A stretch of 64,000 nucleotides of DNA from Arthrobacter sp. OVS8 (GTDB lineage Bacteria > Actinomycetota > Actinomycetes > Actinomycetales > Micrococcaceae). Location of the stretch: positions 930,001-994,000 of the forward strand of contig CP116670.1 of assembly GCA_028370155.1 (NCBI GenBank), in the 5' to 3' direction. Made by a program: the position numbers and the translations under genes. The first letter of the stretch is position 1; the number at the start of each line of letters is the position of its first letter. The notes under the pieces were generated by a model. The model worked only from the letters and a program-made list of their open reading frames with translations. It made no database searches and was not told where the DNA came from. Positions 37,703 through 47,462 of this stretch are shown here, piece by piece.

Positions 37703-38606
37703 TCAGGCAGGGGCACGGGTCCTATCCGGCCGGTCTGGATAGAACCCGGGCCCTGGTCCTACCCGGCCGGTCCGGATCGCGGTAACTGCGTCGGTAAGCC
37801 GACGGACATCCCGTGCCCGCTCTTCATCTGTGGGCGGCATGGTCCCGGACTCGCTGATGCAGTCCAGCAGTGCTGCCGTGACCTCCGCGATCAGGTCCGG
37901 GAACGGGCTTGACCGGTATGAACGGTTTTCCGTGGGATTCAGCGCCTTGGTGATGAACACGGCGGCCCCTGCCCTGCGTGCCATACCGAGTTTCCTCAGC
38001 ACGGACGAGGTCAAGTTCTTCACGGTCTTTTCCGCCACAAACATCTCCTGGCTGATCTGGCGGTTGGTCAGCCCTTTCGCCAACCCGATGGCGGCATTCA
38101 TTTCCTGTCTAGTGAGGGTCAGCAGTAGCTCATCCGGGGGTGCGGCCCGCGCCGCGCCGCGGGGCCGCAAGCGCGGGCCGGAACCGGCCGCTGTATGCCG
38201 TATGCCCTGCCCGGACGCGGCGGACAAGCCTGAGCAGTTCACTGTTGTCATCCTGCTTGGACAAGCATCCCCATGCGCCGGCCAGAACGGAGTCGATCAG
38301 CACCCGCTCGTCGTTCTCCCCGGTCATCATCACGCATCGGATGCCCGGGTCCGCCGCCGCAATAGCCCGGCACACCCCGGCCCCGGACCCATCCTTGAGA
38401 TCATCATCAACAATGACCAGCTCGGGGCGAAGGGCACGAATCTGGCGCCGTGCTTTGCGCGCGGACCCTGATTCCCCGGCGATGCTAAGACCGTCGGACT
38501 CCAGCATCAGGCGCAGGCCCCGCCGCACGACCTCGTGGTCGTCAAGCAGATACACGCCCCGGCCGGTCAACGGGAGCTGCGGGTGGAACTCCAAACCAGG
38601 GGTCAT
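37703..38606 (-). CDS. Two-component response regulator, NarL/LuxR type
   Basis: About 301 residues. The receiver domain has the acidic pair in LLDDHEVV, the phospho-acceptor Asp in LVIVDDDLKDGSG, the Thr in VMMTGEND and the Lys in GCLSKQDD. The C-terminal helix-turn-helix is LTRQEMNAAIGLAKGLTNRQ and VAEKTVKNLTSSVLRKLG. A one-base repair near 38160 joins the halves. The ATG 38606 is chosen to start just before the receiver; earlier in-frame ATGs give a disordered leader. No histidine kinase is next to it, so it is an orphan in this window. An extra helical tail of ~70 residues follows the DNA-binding domain. Confidence 0.82.
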
Positions 38607-39046
38607 TTCCAACACGTTCCTTCGTCTTGTGGCCGAAAGGCGTTGCTGAATGATCCCCCGGTCACCCTCCAGCGTGCATTCATGCGCACGCTGGCCGTCC
38701 TGTGCACCCAAGGCTAAGCCCGGAAAAGCCTCCAGCCAACAGGCAGTACCCGAAGCAATGCCTCCAGTAGCCATTCTGACGTCACCGTATCCGGCGATCG
38801 TGTCGCGTCTTGTTCAGAACGCCTTCAGGCTTGCCTCAAAGAATTACTGGGCTCAGGGGCGATGTTGTTGCCCTATGCCGCTCCCCCACCGCGTCACATT
38901 CCGAGCATTCCCTGGAGCGAATAGTCACAGACTGAACGAATACCGCTGGGACGGGCCGGTCTGTACTGGAGCGGGAACCTCATCCCGGAAGGTGATCCGG
39001 CGTGGCAACATCCGGCCGACGGCGGGCCAAAATACGCACCACATAT
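38607..39046. other. Intergenic stretch upstream of response regulator
   Basis: No gene, RNA or clear terminator is seen in 440 bases. The response-regulator promoter should lie here on the minus strand. Confidence 0.45.
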
Positions 39047-40551
39047 TCAGAGCGGGACGGAAGGGAATTTCTTCCATTCGCGGTGGAATCGGGCCTCTGC
39101 CTCGAGTGCGGCGGTTTGCTCCAGGGCGTGCAGTCGTCCGTAGCTGAATCCGTTCTCGCCCAGGGCGAAGGCCTCGGCTCCGAGTCTGCGCAGAAGTTCG
39201 CGGGTGACGACGCTGTCCTGGTGGTCCCCTAGGACCTTCTGGACGTCCTGGGCGGCGTTGGCCAGTCGGGCGGCCTTCTTGGGGTTGACGGGGGCAGCGG
39301 CTTCGGCTGCGTACCGCAGGCGTTTTCCGACCTTGCGGGCCTCGTGGAGGGCCAGGTGGTCACCGGTACCGGCGGGATGACGCTTGGCTTCCCGGGCCGC
39401 GGTGCGCAACCGCTTGATGTCGCGTTGGACCATGTCGGGGATGACCTTGACCGCCGGCTTTGAGGCCAGCGGCGCGAGGGCGGGGCGGCGATCATGGCCT
39501 CCAGGGCGTCGAGCAGCCGGAAGTAGCGTTGTCCGTCCAATGCTTCCAATGCCTTGGCGTGGGCTTCCTGGTAGGCGCCGCCGAGTTCAAGATCGACCCG
39601 GCGGGCGACCGGTCCCATGACCAGCTCTCCGGGTTCTTCGGCGACCATGTCTTTCAGGCGTGCGTGCATGACCTCCGCGTCGCGGGCCTGGCCGAGCACG
39701 CCGGCGAGCCATTTCAGTTCGTTGCGCAGGAGGGTCACGGTTTCGGCGTCGTCTAGCAGTTTCTGGTACGTCGCCAGCGCCGAGCGCATGCGTCTGGTGG
39801 CAACCCTCATCTTGTGGACCGCGTCGTGGGTGTCCTGCCGCACGCGGGGGTCCTGGTCTTTGAGTTCCTTCACCTGTTGCCTGAGGTAGGCGAGCAATAC
39901 ATCGCCGGCGGGTCCCTTGCGTTTCGGCGCCGGCTCTGTAGTGGCAGGATCCAGGTTCAGGGCCCGCGCGAGTTTGGACTGGTAGGCGGAGGGCCGGACG
40001 CCGGCTCCGGCGATCCGGTCCTGCACGGACTCGAGCAGGGCCCGGGAACCGGCGACGAGTTCGATCTCCCACTCCCGCCAGGTCCGTGTGCCCGGTATCG
40101 GCCCCAGTGTCTCAGACTGCACCCGGTCATCACAGAACTCCGCGAGAACGGCGTTGTTCTTGTCTCTGAGCCGGTACACGAGACGCCTCGTCTTCAGCCG
40201 GGCGACCGGTACCAGCGCGCGGTCTCTGGTGTGCACACGGACCAGCCCGAGAAGGGCGTCGGGGACGCCGCCGGCCTGCCCTCCGAGTTGTTCACGGAAT
40301 TCCGTCCGTTCGTCCACTCCCGCGGGAAGCTTCAGGTGCCACCCGGCGTCCTCTCCGCCGGTCCTGCGGCGCAGGGTGATCCGCGCGGACGCCAGACGCA
40401 GGTCCTCGGTGTCGAAGTACTCGGCCTCCAGCCGGTGCTCCACAGGCCGGTCCACCCGGGCCACACCGGGCAGGTCCTGAGGCGAAGGAAGCAAGGCCTC
40501 CTCCTCGACATCAAACTTCCGTTCAATTTCAACGACGCGTGTAGCTGCCAT
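39047..40551 (-). CDS. CYTH and CHAD domain-containing protein
   Basis: About 501 residues. The N-terminal CYTH triphosphate-tunnel domain starts with EIERKF (ExExK) and continues through AEYFDTEDLRLASARITLRRR and WHLKLPAG; it handles triphosphates or polyphosphate. The C-terminal CHAD domain is a helical bundle with conserved histidines (DAVHKMRVATRRMRSAL, HEARKVGKRLRYAAEA) that binds polyphosphate granules. A one-base repair near 39480 joins the last ~145 residues. CYTH-CHAD fusions are common in actinobacteria. No ppk or ppx gene is near. Confidence 0.88.
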
Positions 40552-40657
40552 ACCGGGATTGTACGTCCGGCCTCCGACCCGACCGCACCGGTCGGAGGCG
40601 TCTACTTATTGCGTCAGTGCCGCGATCACCAGTACCGCAGCGTGGGGTCCTGCACGA

Positions 40658-40775
40658 AACCCCGAATTTGGCCAGCATGGACGAGATCATGTCATGTTCT
40701 TGTTGGTCTTTCGCCAGGAACATCTCCTTGGCGTTCTGCCGGTTGGTCCTCCCTTTCCCCAGACCGCTCCGCTGC
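40658..40775 (-). pseudogene. Decayed LuxR-type helix-turn-helix fragment
   Basis: The minus-strand reading GLGKGRTNRQNAKEMFLAK then ISSMLAKFG parallels the response regulator at 37703 (GLAKGLTNRQISQEMFVAE and TSSVLRKLG). Key recognition-helix positions are lost and no start or receiver domain is present. It looks like a partial duplication that has decayed. Confidence 0.5.
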
Positions 40776-40830
40776 CCAAGCCTGCATTGACGCCGCGAAG
40801 GTGACGCTGGCCGGGCTGGCGCCGACCTCT

Positions 40831-40861
40831 TACCACCTCACCCCGTTTGGGTGAGGTGGTA
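40831..40861. promoter_or_regulatory. Perfect 13-base inverted repeat upstream of DyP operon
   Basis: Arms TACCACCTCACCC (40831-40843) and its exact complement (40849-40861) enclose the loop CGTTT. It lies 47 bases before the first gene of the operon. There is no T-tract, so an operator or leader hairpin is more likely than a terminator. Confidence 0.6.
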
Positions 40862-40908
40862 GCCGGCGGTCGTGCCACGCTCGAGGAACTTCAGCGAAGG
40901 AGCGTGGA

Positions 40909-41457
40909 ATGGCGATATCGGGTGCACAGTCTTCCGGTCCGGGCGTCAGCGTCGGCCCGACGAGTGAGTTCAGTTTGTTCTTCCGGGTCAAGCCCGGCGA
41001 GAGCGAATCGTTGCGGGTCGCGCTGAATGACCTGCAGCAGACCCCGGGGTACCGGCCAGGGGACTACGGAATGGCGATCACGACAATCCACGAGGCGCGT
41101 TTCGTACTTTTTGACGACGACACCCGGCTTGCGTTCATCACAAGTTTCGATGGGCCATGGGATGCGTATATGGAGGATTTCTTTAACTCGGGACCGACGC
41201 TCGCGCTTTTCGATGTCATTTTCCGGCATGCGGAGGGCTACGACGGTCTGCCCGACCTCGCCGCCGAGAAGGCGTTTATTCTCGGTGCGCAACAGAGCGC
41301 TGCTGCGTACGCCCGTAACTACCCCGGCACCGTGAAGGAGATCCGCAAGGCGCAACGCGTGAACGCGGCATTCCAGCGCGTGCTCGACCACCCCGACGCT
41401 GCAGCAGCGCTGCAGCACCCTGCACTGCAGCCTCTACTCGACGAAGCTGGGGACTGA
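40909..41457 (+). CDS. Unknown protein leading the DUF4331-DyP operon
   Basis: 182 residues, intact. It has a beta-rich central part (FSLFFRVKPGESESLRVAL, GMAITTIHEARFVLFDDDTRLAFITSFDG) and a helical C-terminus (TVKEIRKAQRVNAAFQRVL). The pattern of a first strand with FFRVKPG and a later strand RLAFITSFDGPWDAYMEDF recalls dimeric alpha-beta barrel folds, to which DyP peroxidases also belong, but this is only a resemblance. There is no signal peptide. It stops five bases before the DUF4331 gene, with AAGGAG before its own ATG. The strict coupling suggests a partner or accessory for the peroxidase. Confidence 0.7.
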   Translation: MAISGAQSSGPGVSVGPTSEFSLFFRVKPGESESLRVALNDLQQTPGYRPGDYGMAITTIHEARFVLFDDDTRLAFITSFDGPWDAYMEDFFNSGPTLALFDVIFRHAEGYDGLPDLAAEKAFILGAQQSAAAYARNYPGTVKEIRKAQRVNAAFQRVLDHPDAAAALQHPALQPLLDEAGD

Positions 41458-41462
41458 CGCCC

Positions 41463-42599
41463 ATGTCGGATCACATTTCTGGCCCCCGGGCGCTGGCCAA
41501 CGCGATCGCTGACATCACGGATGTCTTCGCGTTTCCGAGCCCGGACCGGGCGAATCATCTGGTCCTCGTGATGAATACCCTGCCGTTCGCAAAGGTTTCC
41601 AACGCGTTCTCGGAGGGTCTCATCTACCGGTTCCGGCTGCGACCGCTTACGGCTAATGCGCCCGGCGATCGGGCGCCGTTTTCTGCCGGTCCCGAAGTGG
41701 GCGCCGAGGAGTTCGTGTTCGACTGCGTGTTCTCCCCGCCGTCCAGCGCGGAGGGGCAACCGTTCGAGCAGGAGGGGACCTGCACCACGCCCTCCGGCGA
41801 GTCTGTCTCGTTCCGGGTCAATGATGAGGATGGGGGTTCCGGACACGGCGTGCGGGTGTTCGCCGGTGCGCGCTGGGATCCGTTTATCCTGGATGCTCCT
41901 GCGGCGCTGAAGACGGTCGCGACCGGCCAGCTTGCCTTCGCTGAGCTCGGGGCGATCTATATGGACGGCAAGAACGTCCTCGGGCTGGTTGTCGAGATCG
42001 ACTGCTCACTGTTGGGGGTCCGACACTCGTAGGCGTCGTCGCCGAGACGCTGACGCGTGGGACGTTCAACGTCCGTATCGAGCGCGTCGGGCGTCCCGAG
42101 GTGAAGAACCTGATGCTCGGGCCCAAGCAGTTCGATCCGGTCAATCAAGACCTTGAGATCCGCGACCTGTACAACATGGAGGATGCGTTCCACATCCAGC
42201 ACGGCTATGAAGGTGCCTACCGGGCACGGCTTAACGCCAACCTCGCCTTCTGGGACGGTCTCGACGGGAGGACCGACTGGCCGACAAACGGCGAGGGCCA
42301 TCCGCTGACCGAACTCGTGCTCGCCGATTACCTGGTCCTCGACGTCACCAAGCCCTACCAGGAGAAGGGCTCATTCCTCGAAATCGAACTCGCCGCCCGC
42401 CAGGGTCGGGCCCACGAGACCTGTGGCGGGCGGGCGATTAATGACGACGTCATGGACAAATTCTTCACGACGCTGATCAACGCCGGCAACGGTCCGGTCA
42501 TCAGCGATGGAGTCGATAAGTCCTCCCGGCCAGCCTCACGCAGCTTTCCCTACCTCTCCTCCCAACCCCAACCCGCCCGAGAAGCCGGAACACCACTGA
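41463..42599 (+). CDS. DUF4331 family protein
   Basis: About 379 residues after one-base repairs near 42020 and 42560. It opens with SDHISGPRALANAIADITD and VFAFPSPD, the typical start of DUF4331 proteins, and has the paired beta-sheet pattern (LVLVMNTLPFAK, VRVFAGARWDPF, VKNLMLGP, ELVLADYLVLDV). The repaired end is PNPNPPEKPEHH with a TGA at 42597-42599, two bases before the DyP start. As written the frame runs into DyP, but the frame repair argues against a real fusion. The family function is unknown. Members are often secreted, yet no signal peptide is seen here. Confidence 0.78.
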
Positions 42600-42601
42600 C
42601 C

Positions 42602-43941
42602 ATGCCCGGGAACGACTGGGTCACCATCGAGCTCGACGACATTCAGAGCGGTGCACTGCACGAGCGCCCTTCACCGTACGTCGGCGTCTACCTGCTGCTG
42701 CGGATCGATGACCGTGCCGCCGGGCGCGAACTCGTCCGGCGGCTGCAGGCGGTCGTCGACACGGGTACACCCTCGCCCGATCCTTCGCACGACGCATGGA
42801 TGACCGTCGCGTTCACGTTTCACGGACTCAAAGCGCTCGGGGTGCCGCAGAGCTCGCTTGACAGCTTCGCACCCGAATTCCGCGAAGGGATGGCTGCGCG
42901 CGCGACGCACCTCGGAGACGTCGGCGAGAGCAGCCCGGAGCAGTGGGAGAAGCCACTCGGCACGGCCGACGTCCATGTCGCCATAGCGGTGCTCGCGCCC
43001 GACCTCGCCCGGCTCGAGGCCGTCGCCGAAAGGGCCCGCCGCGCCCATCAGGAGCTGGACGGCATCACCGTCGTCTGGCGCCAGGACTGCTACCAGCTCC
43101 CGACCGGGCGTACCTCGTTCGGCTTCAAGGACGGTATCGGCCAGCCAGGGGTCGAGGGCAGCGGCAGGCCGCCATCGAACCCGCACGACCGGCCACTCAA
43201 GGCGGGCGAGATCATCCTCGGATACCCGGACGAGACGGGCGAGTTGCCGCCGATGCCGACCCCTGACATTCTGGGCCGAAACGGCACCTATGTCATCTTC
43301 CGGAAGTTGCACACGAACGTTGCCGCATACCGGCAATACCTCCGCGCGAAGGCTGCGGACCGCGAGGAGGAAGCACTACTCGGCGCGAAGATGGTCGGTC
43401 GTTGGCAGGGAGGAGCCCCACTGGCGCTCTCCCCGGAACGGGACGACCCTGATCTTGGCAGCGACCCGCGGCGGAACAACGACTTCCTCTACGGCGACGA
43501 TCCCCGCGGCTTCAAGTGCCCCGTGGGCGCCCACGCACGACGAGCGAACCCGCGCGACGCCCTCGATAGCGACGGCAGCGTGGACGTCCGCCTGCACCGC
43601 ATGATTCGGCGCAGCACGAGCTACGGCCCGCCGCTTCCCGATGGAATGCTGGAGGACGACGGCGCGGACCGCGGCATCATCTTCGTGTGCGTCGGCGCGC
43701 ACATCAAGCGTCAGTTCGAGTTCGTCAAGACCCAATGGCTCAATGACGGGATCTTCATCGGCGCCCCGGGTGAAGCGGACCCTTTCGTGGGCTCGGGCGA
43801 TGGCACGACCAGCTTCACGATTCCCCGGCGGCCGATCCGGCGCCGGCTGCAGGACCTTCCCCCTTCGTGACCGTGCGCGGGGGTGAGTACTGCTTCGCCC
43901 CGAGCCTGTCGGCGATGCGCTGGCTGGCGGAGCTACCGTGA
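42602..43941 (+). CDS. DyP-type (dye-decolourising) haem peroxidase
   Basis: About 446 residues. The family motif GxxDG is GFKDG with the catalytic Asp, and the proximal haem His lies in CPVGAHARRANPRD. The C-terminal ferredoxin-like repeat ends GGEYCFAPSLSAMRWLAEL, reached after one C is restored near 43863. There is no Tat or Sec signal, so it is a cytosolic DyP. DyPs oxidise dyes, lignin-type phenols and other bulky substrates with H2O2. It is tightly coupled to DUF4331 upstream and the enoyl-CoA hydratase downstream (26 bases). No encapsulin gene is near, and no encapsulin-targeting tail is evident. Confidence 0.9.
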
Positions 43942-43967
43942 CCCGTCCCGACAAAGGAGAGCACGCC

Positions 43968-44834
43968 ATGAGCACGACCCCCGCGGGCACCGACCGCTGG
44001 AAGAAACTCGATTTCGCCCGGCCCTCCGCCGATGCCGAGGAACCCGAGTCGTCGGTCCTCGTCGACTATCGCAAGGATGACCAGATTGCGGTGATCACAC
44101 TCAACCGGCCTCAGGCCGACAACGCGATCACGACCGAGATGGGCGCCCGCCTGACGGAGATCGTCGAAACGATCGCCGTCCGCACCGCCGTGCGGGTCGT
44201 CGTACTCACAGGCGCCGGTGAGCGGGCCTTCTCCGTCGGCAGCGACCTGCGGCAGCGCAATAAAATGACCAAAGAGGATTGGCTGCGCCAGCGGCAGGCC
44301 TTCGATCGCACGCTGTACACCGTGAGGCAGCTGCGCAAACCGCTCTTCGCCGCCGTGAACGGGATCGCCTACGGAGGCGGGTGTGAGCTCGCCCAGAGCT
44401 GCGACTTCATCATCGCCTCCGAGAACGCCACCTTCGGGCAGCCCGAGGCGATGCTCGGCCTCTCGGCGGGCGGCGGCTCACCGGTGTTCCTGCCGCGACT
44501 CCTCGGACCCGGAAGGGCCATGCAAATGCTCATGACAGGAGACCCGCTAACGGCGGCCGAAGCGCACCGCCTGGGCATGGTCAACGAGATCCATCCCCGG
44601 CACGAGCTGGCGGACGCGGCGGAGCGGATCGCGGAGACGATCGCGGGCAACTCCCCGACCGCTGTCCAGGCCGTCAAACGGGCCGTGCAACTCGCGGAGG
44701 GGCAGCCGGTGGAGCAGGCGATCGCGATCATGATGGAAGCGCACTGGCGCTCGGCCGTCCATCCCGACCGCATCGAAGGCATCGGCGCCTTCAACGAAGA
44801 CCGCGAACCCGTCTTCCGCGACGCAGACTACTGA
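43968..44834 (+). CDS. Enoyl-CoA hydratase/isomerase family protein
   Basis: 288 residues, intact crotonase fold. The oxyanion-hole region is AAVNGIAYGGGCELAQSCD, followed by FGQPEAMLGLSAGGGSP and PLTAAEAHRLGMVNEI. The N-terminal ~35 residues are extra compared with short crotonases. The ATG 43968 is preceded by AAAGGAG; an upstream GTG at 43938 would overlap the DyP stop. It probably acts on a CoA thioester (hydration, isomerisation or ring cleavage). Its place between DyP and a molybdoenzyme implies a catabolic pathway, substrate unknown. Confidence 0.86.
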   Translation: MSTTPAGTDRWKKLDFARPSADAEEPESSVLVDYRKDDQIAVITLNRPQADNAITTEMGARLTEIVETIAVRTAVRVVVLTGAGERAFSVGSDLRQRNKMTKEDWLRQRQAFDRTLYTVRQLRKPLFAAVNGIAYGGGCELAQSCDFIIASENATFGQPEAMLGLSAGGGSPVFLPRLLGPGRAMQMLMTGDPLTAAEAHRLGMVNEIHPRHELADAAERIAETIAGNSPTAVQAVKRAVQLAEGQPVEQAIAIMMEAHWRSAVHPDRIEGIGAFNEDREPVFRDADY

Positions 44835-44860
44835 CCAGGACCCACGAAAAAGGATCAGCC

Positions 44861-45939
44861 ATGGAAATGACCGACGATCTCCGCGCCGCGCGTGCCGCGC
44901 TGCAAATGATCAACCCCGCACCGTACAACGCCGAAGCGCCGCCAGCGGCCCTCGCCAGCGAGATCACCCCCACCGAGCTCCACTACGTCCGCAGCAACTT
45001 CCCGCTGCCCGCCCACGACGGAACGCTCGAAATCGGCGGCGCGGTGGGCCACCCCTGACACTGACGCTCGACGAGCTACGGGCCATGCCGGCGCACGAAC
45101 GGGCGGTCACGCTCGAATGCGCCGGGAACGGGCGCCTGGAAATGCGTCCGCTACCCACCGGTGAGCCCTGGGGTGACTACGCCGTATCGACCGCGCGCTG
45201 GACGGGCGCCTTCCTGCACGAAGTCCTGGCACAAGCGCACCCGGCCGCCAACGGCGTCGACGTCCGCTTCGAGGGCGCCGACCACGGCGCCTACCACCTC
45301 ACCCCGGTGCTCGCCGACACCAGCAGGGACAACCTGAGCTTCGCCCGCGCGCTGCCCCTGGCCCACGCCGCCGATCCGGCCGCCGAGATACTCATTGCGT
45401 ACGAGATGAACGGCGAGCCCCTGGGCCAGGACCACGGGTCGCCCTTCCGGCTCATCGTCCCTCACTGGTATGCCGTGGCCTCCGTGAAGTGGCTTAAGCG
45501 CATCGACGTTCTGACCGAGACGTTTGTCGGCGAGTTCCAGACCGGGCACTACATGTACGAATGGGCAGACCGTGCACCGGAACCCGTCGACATCATGCGC
45601 GTACGGGCGCGCATCACCGCTCCGGCCCCCGGATCGACCATCGCCGCCGGCACGCATACGGTGCGGGGCAAGGCCTGGTCCGGCACAGGCCCGGTGACAG
45701 GCGTCGACGTCAGCCTCACGGGCGCAGGCGAGTGGTACCCGGCCACCCTTGAGCCCCCGTCAGGCCCGTACCAGTGGCAGGAATGGTCGTTCGACTGGGA
45801 GGCCCAAGACATCGGACGCCACACCCTGCGGGTCAGGGCTACAGACGCGGCTGGAAACGTCCAGCCCGAAGTCCCGCCGTGGAACCGGCTCGGCTATGGC
45901 AACAACGCCGTCGAGGTGGTCTACGTCGACGTCATCTAA
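44861..45939 (+). CDS. Sulfite-oxidase-like molybdopterin enzyme
   Basis: About 359 residues after one C is restored near 45052. The molybdenum-ligating cysteine lies in VTLECAGNGR. Then follow DHGAYHLTPV, LAYEMNGEPL-like (IAYEMNGEPLGQDHG) and RLIVPHWYAVASVKWLKRI, all typical of the oxidoreductase Moco domain. The C-terminal Mo-co dimerisation domain begins ITAPAPGSTIAAGTHTVRG. No Tat signal and no haem domain are present, so it is a cytosolic member of the sulfite oxidase family. The electron acceptor and true substrate are unknown. It is the last gene of the tight operon begun at 40909. Confidence 0.86.
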
Positions 45940-46102
45940 CTTCGAGGCGCCGACGGTCCTGGGGCGGGGGCGGGGCAAATGATTGTGTGCGAAAGCGTCC
46001 GATGCTACCCAAGCGGGACACCGGCTATGTCGTCCCTGGTCGCGGCTCGCCCTGGATTCGAGCTGTCACCGACTGTCGCCGACCGCGCGAAAGGAAGCTT
46101 TC

Positions 46103-46774
46103 ATGGGAACGGTAATCGGTGAGATTCTCCCTTTGGCGCTCGGCATTGCGATCAGCCCCATCCCGATCATCGCCGCGATTCTCATGCTCCTGTCCCCGAA
46201 GGCGAAAGCGGTGAGCGTGGGCTTCCTCGTCGGCTGGGTCGTCGGCATCATCGCCGCCGTCGCAGTCTTCACCCTGCTCAGCGGCCTCATTCCCGAGGAA
46301 GACCCAGAAGCCTCCAAACCTATCGCGGGGACCATCAAGATTCTCCTGGGCGCTGGGCTTCTCGTCCTCGCGGTACGGCAATGGCGCAGTCGCCCGAAAC
46401 CCGGCGAAAAGGCGGCACTTCCCAAGTGGATGGCCACCATCGATACCGTGACCACCGGGCGCGCAACCTTCCTCGGTTTCCTTCTGGCAGCGGCAAACCC
46501 AAAGAATCTTCTGATGGCCATCGCGGCCGGCCTCGTCATCGGCGCCGGTGGACTCACCCGCGCCGAAGAATCCCTGGCAATCGCCATTTTCGTGCTCATC
46601 GCGGCCAGTACTGTAGCAATCCCGGTGATCGCGTACCTCATTGCGTCGAAACGGATGACTGCGCCGCTCGAGTCGCTGCGTGACTGGCTCGTGCAGAATA
46701 ACCCAACACTCATGACGGTCCTTCTGCTCATGCTCGGCGTGGTGGTCATTGGTAATGGGATCGGAAGCCTCTGA
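46103..46774 (+). CDS. GAP/Sap-family membrane protein
   Basis: 223 residues, intact, with six helices (LALGIAISPIPIIAAILML, VGFLVGWVVGIIAAVAVFTL, GTIKILLGAGLLVLAV, FLGFLLAAANPKNLLMAIAAG, IAIFVLIAASTVAIPVIAYL, LMTVLLLMLGVVVIGNGI). The paired ISPIPI and AAANPKNL motifs are typical of the GAP (Sap) family, related to LysE-type exporters. The ATG 46103 has a GAAAGGA ribosome site; an upstream in-frame ATG at 45983 is rejected. It is 163 bases after the molybdoenzyme and may or may not belong to that operon. Confidence 0.83.
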   Translation: MGTVIGEILPLALGIAISPIPIIAAILMLLSPKAKAVSVGFLVGWVVGIIAAVAVFTLLSGLIPEEDPEASKPIAGTIKILLGAGLLVLAVRQWRSRPKPGEKAALPKWMATIDTVTTGRATFLGFLLAAANPKNLLMAIAAGLVIGAGGLTRAEESLAIAIFVLIAASTVAIPVIAYLIASKRMTAPLESLRDWLVQNNPTLMTVLLLMLGVVVIGNGIGSL

Positions 46775-46789
46775 AGCGAAGGCAAGCGA

Positions 46790-46987
46790 CTACACGAGGC
46801 GCCCCCATCCGGCCGAGGACTCGGGGTCTCCCGCATTGCTCTGCAACCCTGACAGCCACCGCAGGGCACGCAGACCTGGGACGAAAATGTACTCGCCACC
46901 TCGGTTGAGGACCAGACGGGGCACGTCTAAGAGCCGACGGCGGATGGGTTGATCCTGGCCGGTGAACGGCCCGGTGCCAAACGGTCG
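46790..46987 (-). pseudogene. C-terminal remnant of a second DyP peroxidase
   Basis: The minus-strand reading FGTGPFTGQDQPIRRRLLDV then RGGEYIFVPGLRALRWLSGL parallels the end of the intact DyP at 42602 (DGTTSFTIPRRPIRRRLQDL, RGGEYCFAPSLSAMRWLAEL). It is clearly diverged, so it comes from a different paralogue and not a local copy. The homology stops within 20 bases of the left end of scar C (46981), as if the gene was cut there. Confidence 0.75.
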
Positions 46988-46997
46988 CTTCAGAGCC

Positions 46998-47170
46998 ATA
47001 ACCGGGCTCCTCATCGGATGCGCCCCGCGTATCCGCAAACGACCACGACCTCGCCGCCCGGAAAAATGCCCCGGTTGCTCTTGGACCGTCATCGGAGAAG
47101 ACGTTCACCGACCGGGGACTCCCCGTGCCGACCGGGCACGCCCCGGCTCAAGGAAGCGCTAGCCGCCTGA
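46998..47170 (+). pseudogene. Truncated serine recombinase N-terminus, copy C
   Basis: The start codon position holds ATA, and the YARVST region carries an extra base. ANDHDLAARKNAPVAL and the LKEALA-type end followed by TGA are still visible, with a further frameshift near 47135. Confidence 0.68.
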
Positions 47171-47380
47171 CCGTCAACAAGACGTATCAAGTCATGCGCT
47201 TACCTTGCAACGTCGCCATGAACAGTCATGACATCAAGAAATGCAAACCAGCTAAGGCATCGACGCTCGCCCAGACAGTTCCAGTCATGCAGTTAGCGGC
47301 ACCCCGGGCCATGAACCAGCAAGCAGCGCCACCGCCGCCCGAAATCGAGAGGAGCCGCCGGCCACAGTAACGGCCACCAA

Positions 47381-47405
47381 CAAAAAGGGCCCCCAAAGGG
47401 GCCCA
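47381..47405 (-). terminator. Rho-independent terminator (minus strand), copy C
   Basis: A hairpin GGGCCCC-TTTG-GGGGCCC followed by TTTTTG on the minus strand. It is a variant of the hairpin in A and B in which both arms changed together. Confidence 0.78.
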
Positions 47406-47462
47406 AAAGTTCACAGTTTGTGCACACTCAGAGGCCCACAAGCCCCTGAACAGGGAAAACAC

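Larger units (their letters stand above)
40552..40908. other. Intergenic region with HTH remnant and strong hairpin
   Basis: No intact gene. It contains a decayed LuxR-type HTH fragment (40658-40775) and a perfect 13-base inverted repeat (40831-40861), each listed separately, and then the leader of the DyP operon. Confidence 0.5.

Noticed and set aside
37111..37785. Long plus-strand frame of 224 codons
   Set aside because: No ribosome site, much of it is Arg/Pro-rich shadow sequence, and only a short part looks protein-like; kept only as a possible integrase remnant.
42101..43870. Apparent DUF4331-DyP fusion protein in one frame
   Set aside because: Restoring one base near 42560 gives DUF4331 a natural stop at 42597, two bases before a good DyP start; the fusion is a frame artefact.
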